Source: Streptomyces sp. NL15-2K (GTDB lineage: Bacteria > Actinomycetota > Actinomycetes > Streptomycetales > Streptomycetaceae). Taken from it: DNA of 64,000 nucleotides. The notes under the pieces were generated by a model that made no database searches, was not told the origin of the DNA, and worked only from the letters and a program-made list of their open reading frames with translations. How positions within the stretch are numbered: the first letter of the stretch is position 1; every line of letters begins with the position of its first letter. The DNA lies in the NCBI RefSeq assembly GCF_030551255.1, contig NZ_CP130630.1, positions 6,677,501 to 6,741,500 of the forward strand, read 5' to 3'. Below are positions 7,596 through 16,346 of this stretch, in pieces. Position numbers and translations under genes: made by a program.

Positions 7596-9005
7596 GTGCA
7601 GGGCGTACTGCTCGCCGAACGCTTTCGGATCAGTGACCGGCTGGGCGCCGGTGGCATGGGGCAGGTCTGGGCGGCTCAGGACGAGCGGATGCGGCGGGAG
7701 GTCGCCGTGAAGGTCGTCCATCCGCAGTACGGCATGGACGAGGCGGAGACGCAGGCCCGCTTCCAGCGCGAGGTGCAACTGGCGGGAGGGCTCTCCCACC
7801 GGAACATCGTCACCGTGCACGACTGGGGCGAGGTGTCGGTCGACGGGCGCCCGACTCTCTTCCTCGTCATGGAGCTCGTCCGGGGAGTGCCCCTCCATCG
7901 GCGGTTCAAGGAGTCCACGCCGCCCTGGCCGCTCGCCGCCTTGTGGGCCGCGCAGATCGCGGAGGCGCTGCACGCCGCGCACCGGCAGGGCGTCGTCCAC
8001 CGGGACATCAAGCCCGCCAACGCACTGCTCACGCCGGACGGGACGGTGAAGGTCCTCGACTTCGGGGTCGCGAAGTTCATGGGTGACACCATCGGTGCCC
8101 GCGAACTCACCGCCACGGGCACCCTGCTCGGCTCACCACCGTACATGTCTCCGGAACAGGCCGAAGGCGACCGGCCGATCGACCACCGCAGCGACCTGTA
8201 CTCCCTGGGCTGTCTCCTCTACCACGCGGTGACCGGCCGGCCGCCGTTCACCGGCACCAACCCGTGGGCCGTGCTCCGCAAGCAGATGGAGGTCGTCCCG
8301 GTACCACCGGACGCCCACGCCGAAGGCCTCCCCGTCCCGCTGAACGACCTCATCCTGAGTCTCCTCGCCAAGCGCCCGGAGGATCGCCCGGCGGACGCGG
8401 CCACCGTGTGCGAAGCGCTGAGCACGCTCCTCGCCGACCATGCCGTCACCGAGCCCGGCGGCAGCATCCTGGACGTCATGCAACTGGGGCACAACCACTC
8501 CGTGTCAGGGCTGATCCTGAAACGGGCCTGGGAGCTCCGGGAGGAGGCCCGGACGGCGCCCGAGCGGATCGTCGCGGAGGCCGAGGCGCTCAAGGCCGAG
8601 GCGATCCGGGAGGCCAAGCGTGCGGTGGAGGTGGCCCGGACGGAAGCCGAGCGGATCGTCGCGGAGGCCGAGGCGCTCAAGGCCGAGGCGACCCGCGAGG
8701 CCAAGCGCGCGGTGGAGGTGGCCAGGCGCGAGCTGAGGGTCTTCGTCCGGCGCGGTGAGGACATGGATGCCGAGACCGAGAAAATCGCCGCGCGGGCGGC
8801 CGTAGAGGATCTCCAACTGAGCGAGGAGAGCTACTACCTGATCTTCACGGTGTCGATCAACGGCAGCCTGCCCACCCCCAGCGAGTTCAGCGACAAGCTG
8901 AAGGCGGACTACGGCATCTCCCTCCCGGACGACGAGGCCAAGCGCATGGTCGACCGCTTCTCCAACCGCTTCAACGCGGAGCTGGAGGAAGACCACATCG
9001 CGTAG
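7596..9005 (+). CDS. soluble Ser/Thr protein kinase with coiled-coil repeats and DUF2637-type C-terminal tail
   Basis: A Hanks-type kinase domain fills residues 1-275: glycine loop LGAGGMGQV, catalytic Lys in VAVKVVH, VVHRDIKPAN and DFG. GTG 7596 is chosen because GGGGGAGGA lies 6 nt upstream. There is no transmembrane segment and no PASTA domain, unlike many actinobacterial kinases. Residues 329-386 are two copies of a 29-residue charged helical repeat, probably a coiled coil. The last 57 residues (YYLIF ... NRFNAELEEDHIA) closely match the C terminus of the DUF2637 protein encoded at 12789-14138. The gene follows the P-loop ATPase and is probably in one operon with it. Substrates are unknown. 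Confidence 0.92.
   Translation: MQGVLLAERFRISDRLGAGGMGQVWAAQDERMRREVAVKVVHPQYGMDEAETQARFQREVQLAGGLSHRNIVTVHDWGEVSVDGRPTLFLVMELVRGVPLHRRFKESTPPWPLAALWAAQIAEALHAAHRQGVVHRDIKPANALLTPDGTVKVLDFGVAKFMGDTIGARELTATGTLLGSPPYMSPEQAEGDRPIDHRSDLYSLGCLLYHAVTGRPPFTGTNPWAVLRKQMEVVPVPPDAHAEGLPVPLNDLILSLLAKRPEDRPADAATVCEALSTLLADHAVTEPGGSILDVMQLGHNHSVSGLILKRAWELREEARTAPERIVAEAEALKAEAIREAKRAVEVARTEAERIVAEAEALKAEATREAKRAVEVARRELRVFVRRGEDMDAETEKIAARAAVEDLQLSEESYYLIFTVSINGSLPTPSEFSDKLKADYGISLPDDEAKRMVDRFSNRFNAELEEDHIA
8550..8723 (+). repeat. two 87-bp in-frame tandem repeats in the kinase gene
   Basis: Two adjacent 87-bp units (8550-8636 and 8637-8723) encode near-identical 29-residue segments of the form RT(A/E)xERIVAEAEALKAEA(I/T)R then EAKRAVEVA. 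The DNA is also nearly identical, so the duplication is recent or kept uniform. It lengthens a predicted coiled coil between the kinase and its C-terminal module. Confidence 0.9.
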
Positions 9006-9019
9006 TGGCCACGAACCGG

Positions 9020-10780
9020 TCAGAGCCGCTCAGGCGTCCGGATCCCCAGCAGCGCCATGCCCCGATGCAGCGTCCGCGCCGTGACGTCGCACAGGAAGAG
9101 ACGGTTCTCGACCTGGGCCGGCGTCTCGGCCTTCAGGACCGGGCACTTGTCGTAGAAGGTCGTGTACAGGGACGCCAACTGGTAGAGGTACGCCGCCAGC
9201 TTGTGCGGGGCGTACTCCTTCGCCGCCTCCGCCACCGTCTCCGCGAAGGCGTCGACGTGCAGGCCCAGCGCGCGCTCCGCCTCGTGCAGGCCCAGCTCCG
9301 GGTGCGCGGCGGGGCGGGCCTCGCCGGCCTTGCGCAGGATGGAGCGGATACGGGCGTACGCGTACTGGAGGTAGACGGACGTGTCGCCGTTCAGCGAGAC
9401 CATCTGGTCCAGGTCGAACTTGTAGTCCCGGTTCGCCGACGTCGACAGGTCCGCGTACTTCACCGCGCCGATGCCCACCTGGGTGCCCCGCTCGGCGATC
9501 TCCTCCTCCGACAGGTCCTGCGCCTTCTCCCGTACGACAGCGGAGGCGCGGTCGATCGCCTCGTCCAGCAGGTCGACCAGGCGGACCGTCTCGCCCTCAC
9601 GGGTCTTGAACGGCTTGCCGTCCTTGCCGAGCACCGTGCCGAAGGCGAGCTGGAGCGCACGGACGTCCTCGTTCAGCCAGCCGGCCCTGCGGGCCGTCTC
9701 GAAGACCATCTTGAAGTGCAGGGCCTGGCGGGCGTCGACCACGTACACCAGCGTGTGCGCCTTCAGATTGAACACGCGGTCACGGATCGCCGACAGGTCG
9801 GTCGCCGCGTAGCCGTAGCCGCCGTCCGACTTCTTGACGATCAGCGGGACCGGCTTGCCGTCCGGGCCCTTGACGTCGTCGAAGAAGACACACAGGGCGC
9901 CCTCGGAGCGGACCGCGACGCCGGACTCCTCCAGCAGGCGGCACGTCTCGTCGAGCATGTCGTTGTAGCCCGACTCACCGACGATGTCCGCGTCCCGGAT
10001 CTCCATGTCCAGCTTCTCGAAGACGGAGAAGAAGTAGATCTTCGACTCGTCCACGAACTTCTGCCACATGGCGAGGGTGTGCGGGTCGCCCGCCTGGAGG
10101 TCGACCACCCGGCGCCGGGCCCGCGTCTTGAACTCCTCGTCGGAGTCGAAGTGCGCCCGCGCGGCCTTGTAGAGGCGGTCCAGGTTCGACATCGCCTCCT
10201 CGCCGGAGACCTGCGTGTCCTTGTGGTCCAGCTCGTGCGGGTGCTCCTCCAGGTACTGGATGAGCATGCCGAACTGGGTGCCCCAGTCGCCGATGTGGTG
10301 CCGGCGCACGACCGTCTCGCCGGTGAACTCCAGCAGCTGGACCACCGCGTCGCCGATCACGGCGGAGCGCAGGTGGCCGACGTGCATCTCCTTCGCCACG
10401 TTCGGCTGCGCGTAGTCGATCACCGTCGTGCCCGGGTTGTCGGCGACGGGCACGCCCAGGCGCTCGGGGTCCGCGTACCGCGCGGCCAGGTTCTCGGTGA
10501 TCGCCCCGTCCGTGACCGTGATGTTCAGGAAGCCGGGGCCGGAGACCTCGATGTCCTTGATCACGTCACCCGTCTCGACCCGCGTGACGACCTGCGTCGC
10601 CAGCTCCCGCGGATTCGCCTTGGCCTTCTTCGCCAGCGCCAGGATCCCGTTGGCCTGGAAATCCGCCCGGTCGCTTCGTCGCAGCAGCGGATCGGCGGCA
10701 CCGGCCTCCGGCAGGGCAGCCGAGAGAGCGGTCGCGAGACGCTGGTTGACGGAAGCGGTGAGGGACGTGACCGAGGCCAT
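9020..10780 (-). CDS. argS: arginyl-tRNA synthetase
   Basis: This 586-residue class I aminoacyl-tRNA synthetase charges tRNA-Arg in the cytoplasm. An N-terminal Add-1 domain (about residues 1-100) precedes the catalytic core with the HIGH-type motif HVGH in [16 protein letters not shown]. The C-terminal DALR anticodon-binding domain covers roughly the last 130 residues ([20 protein letters not shown] onward). The length is normal for bacterial ArgRS, and as usual for this enzyme no canonical KMSKS is evident. It diverges from lysS across 146 bp, so the two synthetase genes could share a control region. Confidence 0.97.
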   Translation of the reverse strand: MASVTSLTASVNQRLATALSAALPEAGAADPLLRRSDRADFQANGILALAKKAKANPRELATQVVTRVETGDVIKDIEVSGPGFLNITVTDGAITENLAARYADPERLGVPVADNPGTTVIDYAQPNVAKEMHVGHLRSAVIGDAVVQLLEFTGETVVRRHHIGDWGTQFGMLIQYLEEHPHELDHKDTQVSGEEAMSNLDRLYKAARAHFDSDEEFKTRARRRVVDLQAGDPHTLAMWQKFVDESKIYFFSVFEKLDMEIRDADIVGESGYNDMLDETCRLLEESGVAVRSEGALCVFFDDVKGPDGKPVPLIVKKSDGGYGYAATDLSAIRDRVFNLKAHTLVYVVDARQALHFKMVFETARRAGWLNEDVRALQLAFGTVLGKDGKPFKTREGETVRLVDLLDEAIDRASAVVREKAQDLSEEEIAERGTQVGIGAVKYADLSTSANRDYKFDLDQMVSLNGDTSVYLQYAYARIRSILRKAGEARPAAHPELGLHEAERALGLHVDAFAETVAEAAKEYAPHKLAAYLYQLASLYTTFYDKCPVLKAETPAQVENRLFLCDVTARTLHRGMALLGIRTPERL

Positions 10781-10926
10781 GGAGTGGGTGCCGTTCTCCT
10801 CGTGGGATGGATAGACACGGCCAGTATCCCATGGTGCGTAAAGCGGTTTTCTCGGGCGCGGGGTGGTCTGGGAGAATGGGCGGGTTCCCAGAGAAACTCT
10901 CAGATAAAAAAGAGGACGTGCCGATC

Positions 10927-12660
10927 GTGGCTCAGAGCACCGAGACCACCGACTGGGTCTCCCGTTTCGCGGATGAGGTCATCGAGGAGTCGGAGCGTCG
11001 GGCCCCCGGCAAACCTGTTGTCGTCGCGTCCGGGCTCTCCCCGTCCGGCCCCATCCACCTGGGGAACCTGCGGGAGGTCATGACCCCGCACCTGGTGGCG
11101 GACGAGATCCGGCGGCGCGGGCGTCAGGTGCGGCACCTGATCTCCTGGGACGACTACGACCGGTACCGCAAGGTGCCCGCCGGAGTCGCCGGCGTCGACG
11201 AGACCTGGGCCGAGCACATCGGCAAGCCGCTCACCTCCGTCCCGGCCCCCAAGGGCTCCGCCCACCCCAACTGGGCCGAGCACTTCAAGGCCGCCATGAC
11301 CGAGTCGCTCGCCGAGCTGGGCGTCGAGTTCGACGGGATCAGCCAGACCGCGCAGTACACCTCCGGGGTGTACCGGGCACAGATCCTGCACGCGATCAAG
11401 CACCGCGGCGACATCGACGCGATCCTCGACCAGTACCGCACCAAGAAGGCTCCCGCGAAGAAGCAGTCGCAGAAGCCCGTCGACGAGGCCGAGCTCGAAG
11501 CCGCCGAAGGATCGGGGGCGGCGAGCGAGGACGACGGCAGCTCCGGCTCCGCCGGGTACTTCCCGTACAAGCCGTACTGCGGCAACTGCGAGAAGGACCT
11601 CACCACCGTCACCGCCTACGACGACGACACCACCGAGCTGACCTACACCTGCACCGCCTGCGGCTTCGGCGAGACCGTGCGGCTCAACGAGTTCAACCGC
11701 GGCAAGCTGGTGTGGAAGGTCGACTGGCCGATGCGGTGGGCGTACGAAGGGGTCGTCTTCGAACCGAGCGGCGTCGACCACTCGTCCCCCGGGTCCTCCT
11801 TCCAGGTGGGCGGGCAGATCGTCGGGATCTTCGGCGGCAAGCAGCCGATCGGGCCGATGTACGCGTTCGTGGGGATCAGTGGGATGGCGAAGATGTCGTC
11901 GTCCCGCGGCGGCGTGCCCACCCCTGCCGACGCGCTGAAGATCATGGAACCGCAGCTCCTGCGCTGGCTGTACGCCCGACGCCGGCCCAACCAGTCCTTC
12001 AAGATCGCCTTCGACCAGGAGATCCAGCGCCTCTACGACGAGTGGGACAAGCTCGACGCGAAGGTGGCCGACGGATCCGCGCTCCCGGCGGACATTGCCG
12101 CGCACTCGCGCGCGGTGCGGACCGCCGGCGGCGAGCTGCCGAAGACGCCCCGGCCCCTGCCGTACCGGACCCTCGCCTCCGTCGCCGACATCACCGCCGG
12201 ACACGAGGACCAGGCACTGCGGATCCTCTCCGAGCTCGACCCGGAGAACCCGCTGGGGTCGCTGGACGAGGCACGGCCGCGCTACGACAAGGCCGAGGCG
12301 TGGATCAACACCCACGTCCCCGCCGACCAGCGGACCATCGTGCGGGACGAACCCGACGCCGAACTGCTGAAGTCCCTCGACGAGCAGGCCCAGCAGTCGC
12401 TACGACTGCTGCTGGACGGGCTGGCCGACCACTGGTCGCTGGACGGACTCACCCACCTCGTCTACGGCGTGCCCAAGGTGCAGGCCGGGTTCTCCGCGAA
12501 CGCGACGCCCAAGGAACTGCCGCCGGAGATCAAGACCGCCCAGCGGTCCTTCTTCGCGCTGCTGTACCACCTGCTGGTGGGCCGGGACACGGGGCCGCGG
12601 CTGCCCACGCTGTTGCTGGCGGTGGGGCAGGAGCGGGTGCGGGCCCTGCTCGGGGAGTAA
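10927..12660 (+). CDS. lysS: lysyl-tRNA synthetase, class I
   Basis: This 577-residue enzyme is the class I (archaeal-type) LysRS. It has the HIGH-type motif PIHLGN near residue 43 and a KMSSS motif near residue 321, and a pair of CxxC knuckles (CGNCEKD and CTACGFG). GTG 10927 is preferred because GAGGA lies about 10 nt upstream; the frame is open to 10807 through non-coding DNA. An acidic linker at about residues 180-215 looks like an insertion. The stop codon lies in the first unit of a 16-bp tandem array. It is divergent from argS and convergent with the DUF2637 gene. Confidence 0.95.
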   Translation: MAQSTETTDWVSRFADEVIEESERRAPGKPVVVASGLSPSGPIHLGNLREVMTPHLVADEIRRRGRQVRHLISWDDYDRYRKVPAGVAGVDETWAEHIGKPLTSVPAPKGSAHPNWAEHFKAAMTESLAELGVEFDGISQTAQYTSGVYRAQILHAIKHRGDIDAILDQYRTKKAPAKKQSQKPVDEAELEAAEGSGAASEDDGSSGSAGYFPYKPYCGNCEKDLTTVTAYDDDTTELTYTCTACGFGETVRLNEFNRGKLVWKVDWPMRWAYEGVVFEPSGVDHSSPGSSFQVGGQIVGIFGGKQPIGPMYAFVGISGMAKMSSSRGGVPTPADALKIMEPQLLRWLYARRRPNQSFKIAFDQEIQRLYDEWDKLDAKVADGSALPADIAAHSRAVRTAGGELPKTPRPLPYRTLASVADITAGHEDQALRILSELDPENPLGSLDEARPRYDKAEAWINTHVPADQRTIVRDEPDAELLKSLDEQAQQSLRLLLDGLADHWSLDGLTHLVYGVPKVQAGFSANATPKELPPEIKTAQRSFFALLYHLLVGRDTGPRLPTLLLAVGQERVRALLGE

Positions 12661-12718
12661 GCGGTTCTGCGAGTAACCGGTTCTGCGAGTGACTGGTTCT
12701 GCGAGTGACTGGTTCTAC
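12655..12718 (+). repeat. four 16-bp tandem repeats spanning the lysS stop codon
   Basis: Four consecutive 16-bp units (GAGTAAGCGGTTCTGC and variants) begin at the last sense codon of lysS, so the TAA stop lies in the first unit. The later units repeat TAA or TGA at the same unit position. The array runs directly into the lysS terminator hairpin. Confidence 0.9.
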
Positions 12719-12767
12719 GACGATGGGGGGCGCCCGGTGTTCGCCGGGCGCCCCCCCATCGTCGTAG
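12715..12767. terminator. strong hairpin between lysS and the DUF2637 gene
   Basis: An inverted repeat with arms of 23 and 24 nt starts CTACGACGATGG and has a 6-nt loop; one extra C in the right arm is the only irregularity. It lies between convergent genes and should terminate transcription from both sides. No U-tract follows, which is common for Streptomyces terminators. Confidence 0.85.
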
Positions 12768-12788
12768 CGGATCCGACGGACCCAGGCC

Positions 12789-14138
12789 CTACGCGATGTG
12801 GTCCTCTTCCAGTTCCGCGTTGAAGCGGTTGGTGAAGCGCATGACCATCCGCTTGGCGTCGGCGTCCAGGACGGTGAGGCCGTAGGTCGCCTCGACGTTG
12901 CTGCTGAACTCGCGGGGCGTCGGGTAGCCGCTGCCGTCTATCGACTGCTTGAAGACCTGGTAGTACGCCTCCTCGTCCGGCTCCGGGGGTTCCGGGGTTC
13001 CGCCGCCTTCACCCAGGTTGCGGGTGCGGCCGGGGCCGGCGGGGATGGGGAAGCTGCCGGTCTCCTCCGGAGAGGGGTCCGGGGAGGTCTCGGGCGAGGG
13101 GGGTTCTTGCTGGTACTGCTCCTGGTACTGCTCGGCCTGGAGCTGTTCCGCGTACCACTGCTCGTACTGTTCCTGGGGGTCGTAGGTGGGGTCGTAGCCG
13201 CCCTGGTATGCGACTTGGCGGGGGGCCTCGAACCAGGGGCTGTTGTCCGGTTCGGGTGCGTTGGGCAGCTGTTCGGCGTGGGGGGTGCCGTCCAGTTCCA
13301 GGCGCTGCCCGCTGTGGGGTGCCGCTTTCTGCGGGACGGGTGCCGCCCCAGCGGCACGACTGCCCGCAGCTGCGGCGGATGCAGCCGATGCGTCCGCTGG
13401 CGAAGCCGCGTCCAGTGCCTGCTGAGGTGCCGGAGGGAGCAGGGCCGGCTCTATGCCCGCCGCCGCCAAGCCCGCCGGGGCCGTTTCCGCCAGCGGAACC
13501 CCGTACCGCGCCAGGCGCAGGGGCATCAGGCTCTCCACCGGCGCCTTCCTCCTCCACCCCCGGCCGAAGCGGGACCGCAGGCGGGCCTGGTACACCAGAC
13601 GCTCCTGTTCCAGCTTGATGACCTGCTCGTAGGAGCGGAGTTCCCAGAGCTTCATGCGGCGCCAGAGCAGGAAGGTCGGCAGGGGGGAGAGGAGCCAGCG
13701 GGTGAGGCGGACTCCCTCCATGTGTTTGTCCGCCGTGATGTCGGCTATGCGGCCTATCGCGTGGCGGGCCGCCTCCACGGAGACCACGAAGAGGATCGGG
13801 ATCACCCCGTGCATACCCACGCCCAGCGGGTCCGGCCAGGCCGCCGCGCCGTTGAACGCGATCGTGGCCGCCGTCAGCAGCCATGCCGTCTGGCGGAGCA
13901 GAGGGAAGGGGATGCGGATCCAGGTCAGGAGCAGATCGAGGGCGAGGAGGACGCAGATACCCGCGTCGATTCCGATCGGGAAGACGTAACTGAAGTTCCC
14001 GAAGCCCTTCTGGAGGGCCAGCTCGCGGACGGCCGCATAGGAACCGGCGAAGCCGATACCGGCGATGATGACGGCACCGGAGACGACCACGCCGATGAGA
14101 ACCCGGTGCATCCGTGTCAGCTGCAGTGGCGCGGCCAC
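12789..14138 (-). CDS. DUF2637 membrane protein (SpdB-like)
   Basis: This 449-residue protein has an N-terminal membrane domain of about four helices in residues 10-130 (VLIGVVVSGAVIIAGIGFAG, VFPIGIDAGICVLLALDLLL, and others) typical of DUF2637, a family found in Streptomyces conjugative elements and on chromosomes. A long Pro/Gln/Glu/Tyr-rich linker follows at about 220-385. The C terminus (YYQVF ... RFTNRFNAELEEDHIA) matches the tail of the kinase encoded at 7596-9005. GTG 14138 is chosen for the GGGAGGGGA located 6 nt upstream; the frame is open to 14174. The role is unknown. No transfer genes are nearby. Confidence 0.85.
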   Translation of the reverse strand: MAAPLQLTRMHRVLIGVVVSGAVIIAGIGFAGSYAAVRELALQKGFGNFSYVFPIGIDAGICVLLALDLLLTWIRIPFPLLRQTAWLLTAATIAFNGAAAWPDPLGVGMHGVIPILFVVSVEAARHAIGRIADITADKHMEGVRLTRWLLSPLPTFLLWRRMKLWELRSYEQVIKLEQERLVYQARLRSRFGRGWRRKAPVESLMPLRLARYGVPLAETAPAGLAAAGIEPALLPPAPQQALDAASPADASAASAAAAGSRAAGAAPVPQKAAPHSGQRLELDGTPHAEQLPNAPEPDNSPWFEAPRQVAYQGGYDPTYDPQEQYEQWYAEQLQAEQYQEQYQQEPPSPETSPDPSPEETGSFPIPAGPGRTRNLGEGGGTPEPPEPDEEAYYQVFKQSIDGSGYPTPREFSSNVEATYGLTVLDADAKRMVMRFTNRFNAELEEDHIA

Positions 14139-14223
14139 CCGTACTCCCCTCCCAGTGCGTGTTGTTGCGCGCAACAGGGTGGCACATCTGTGCGGGAGAC
14201 GGGTGGCCGGTCCAGAGTGACGG

Positions 14224-15117
14224 TCAGCTCTTCTTCGACGCCGACTCGGACGGGGAGGCCGAGGGCGCCTTCGCCGGGGCCTTCGACGCCGACTCCGTGG
14301 GCGACTTCGTAGGCGACTTCGTGGGCGCCTTGGGCGACGGCGAACCGCTCGCCTTGCCCTCGCCGTTCGCCGACGACACCGCGGCCACCGCCTCCTTCGT
14401 CGCCTTCTGCGCGAGCTTCGCCAGACTCTCCGCGCTCGGGCTCTTCTCGCCGGCCAGGCCCGCGCCGTTGTAGTCGAGCGTGACGACGACGTTCTCCACC
14501 CGCGCCACGACCGTCTGCTGCTTGAAGGAGCCCTCCTTCTTCTTCAGGTCGTAGCTCACGGCCGTCGCCGCGTCACCCGTCCCGGCGACCGGCTCCGACT
14601 TCGTGTTCTTCGCGCCGCTCACCGACTGGGCGTCCTGGATCTGCTTCTCGTAATACGCCTGTGCCTGCTTCTCGCCCGTACCGCGCGAGGTGTCCGACTC
14701 GAAGCGGAGCAGGGCGACGTTCAGCCAGCGGAACTGGGATCCCTTGACGCCGTTGTTGTCGAGGCTGCTCCAGGAGCAGTTGGCACGCGTCGCCGTGTCG
14801 TCCGACGTGCCCTCCTTGCCGGACTTCCCCGCCTCCGGCACCAGTTCGCCCAGACTCTTCTTCGACAGCACCGCGCACGGCTCCGGAAGCGACTCGTACG
14901 CCGCCGCCTGTACCGTCGGCGAGGGGCTCGCGGAGGCCGAGGCGGTGGCGCCCGCGTTCTTGGTGCCGGCGTCGTCGGAGCCGGAGTCGGACGAGCAGCC
15001 GGTGGCGATCAGCATCGCGGGGACGGCCGCCGCGCAGACAAGGACGCGGTTGAGGCGCTTCGCTCGCTGGTGAGGCTTGTCTCGCTGTGCTCGTCGCTGC
15101 ATGGTTCCTTCACTCAT
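14224..15117 (-). CDS. DUF3558-like secreted lipoprotein
   Basis: A basic N terminus, a hydrophobic stretch (VLVCAAAVPAMLIA) and the lipobox IATGC predict a lipoprotein anchored outside the cell membrane. After an Ser/Ala/Asp-rich linker comes a DUF3558-like domain with the pattern YESLPEPCAVLSKKSLGELVP and a second Cys in ANCSWSS, probably a disulphide. The C-terminal 50 residues are a low-complexity Lys/Pro/Ser/Ala tail (KAPTKSPTKSPTES) that may contact the cell wall. Starts at 15117 and 15102 are both plausible. It is a paralogue of the next gene upstream and probably co-transcribed with it. Function unknown. Confidence 0.82.
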   Translation of the reverse strand: MSEGTMQRRAQRDKPHQRAKRLNRVLVCAAAVPAMLIATGCSSDSGSDDAGTKNAGATASASASPSPTVQAAAYESLPEPCAVLSKKSLGELVPEAGKSGKEGTSDDTATRANCSWSSLDNNGVKGSQFRWLNVALLRFESDTSRGTGEKQAQAYYEKQIQDAQSVSGAKNTKSEPVAGTGDAATAVSYDLKKKEGSFKQQTVVARVENVVVTLDYNGAGLAGEKSPSAESLAKLAQKATKEAVAAVSSANGEGKASGSPSPKAPTKSPTKSPTESASKAPAKAPSASPSESASKKS

Positions 15118-15234
15118 GACGCTCGTGTTCCTGCCGTCGGATCGGGTCCGAGGGGCCACGGTACGCGGTGAGGAGGACATGCGGCCGTGCTTCGTTTGCT
15201 TTGCGTGCGGGCGTGAGGGGTGTGTGAAGGGGCG

Positions 15235-16143
15235 TCAGTCGGACAGCGTGTCCGCCAACTGAGAGGCCAGTTTCCGGGCCTTGTCCTGCATTTCCTTGCT
15301 GTCCGGGACCACGCCGACGGTGGCCGGCTGCTCCACGTACTCGAGCGTCACGATCACGTTCGACGTGCGGAACGCCACAGTCACCGTGCGCTGCTGGGCC
15401 GTCGAACCGGAGCTGCTCAGGACGTCGTCCAGGAACGCCTCGTCGCCGACGTCGTCGAGGAGGCGGGGCTGGAGAGTGGAAGGGGTGGTGGAGACGGAAG
15501 GGGAAGGGGAGCCGGAGATGGAGGGGGAGCCGGAGACGGACGTCGAGGGGGCGTCGCTCGGATCGGGGGGCTCGGTGCCCTCGGCGTTCGCGGCGGTCTC
15601 GTCGGCGCTGGTGGCGGCGCTGGTGGTGGGGCGGGAGCTCGCGCCGGACACCGATTCGGACGGCGATTCGGACACCGATTCGGACGGCGTCGGCTCGGGG
15701 AGGTCCGCCGCCTCCTCCTTCGTCCCGAAGAGCTGCTCCGCCTCGCTGTCGTCGCTCACCGTGTTGTCGTACGAGACCACCCGCTCGAAGTCGACGAGCA
15801 GGTGGTCGGTGGCGTCCGTCGACTCCACCTTCCAACGGCAGCCGACCTTGCGGTCCGTGTCATAGGTGAGCGTGGGCTCGCCCGCGTACGCCTGCTCCCG
15901 CTGCTCCGCGTCCGTGATCTGCTTGATGCCGGGCAGCAGCGAGTTGAGGGTGTCCTGGCCGACCGCGCCGCAGGGCTCGGGGAGGGTGCGGTACCGGCCC
16001 GGTTGGGCCGCGGCCGAAGCCGTACTGGAGCCGCCGGGGTTGGAGTCGTCCTTCGGACCGCCGTCGTCCGAACTGCCGGTGCAGCCGGCCAGCAGGGCCG
16101 CGAGGAGCGCGGCTGTGCCGGGTACGTAGGCCTTCCGCTGCAC
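15235..16143 (-). CDS. DUF3558-like secreted lipoprotein, paralogue
   Basis: This 302-residue protein has a signal peptide ending in the lipobox LLAGC. The domain pattern YRTLPEPCGAVGQDTLNSLLPG and VGCRWKV matches its neighbour at 14224-15117, so the pair arose by duplication. A long Ser/Pro/Thr-rich insert (about residues 150-230) separates the two halves of the domain, unlike the neighbour where the low-complexity part is terminal. The GTG start has GAGGAG at a good distance. It is likely an extracellular protein of unknown function; DUF3558 proteins in mycobacteria are surface lipoproteins. Confidence 0.82.
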   Translation of the reverse strand: MQRKAYVPGTAALLAALLAGCTGSSDDGGPKDDSNPGGSSTASAAAQPGRYRTLPEPCGAVGQDTLNSLLPGIKQITDAEQREQAYAGEPTLTYDTDRKVGCRWKVESTDATDHLLVDFERVVSYDNTVSDDSEAEQLFGTKEEAADLPEPTPSESVSESPSESVSGASSRPTTSAATSADETAANAEGTEPPDPSDAPSTSVSGSPSISGSPSPSVSTTPSTLQPRLLDDVGDEAFLDDVLSSSGSTAQQRTVTVAFRTSNVIVTLEYVEQPATVGVVPDSKEMQDKARKLASQLADTLSD

Positions 16144-16346
16144 GGTCGGGCTCCTCTCGACGGTGTGTGTTCCCTGAGGATCTCAGTGTCCCCGCTGGTT
16201 ATTCGCTTGCCGCACGGGGGCGTCCCCTGGAGACAATGTGTATCGCACGCACTGCCGTGGACGCCGGTCCGCTGTCCCATTCATCGACCTTGGCGCCGGT
16301 TTTGCGATTCGAGACTTCTGTTGGTTTTACGGGGGAAGAGGACGAT

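Noticed and set aside
9005..11083. 692-residue plus-strand ORF over argS
   Set aside because: It is antisense to argS, which has an unmistakable synthetase sequence.
12798..14312. 504-residue plus-strand ORF
   Set aside because: It is antisense to the DUF2637 gene, which has a clear membrane domain and start.
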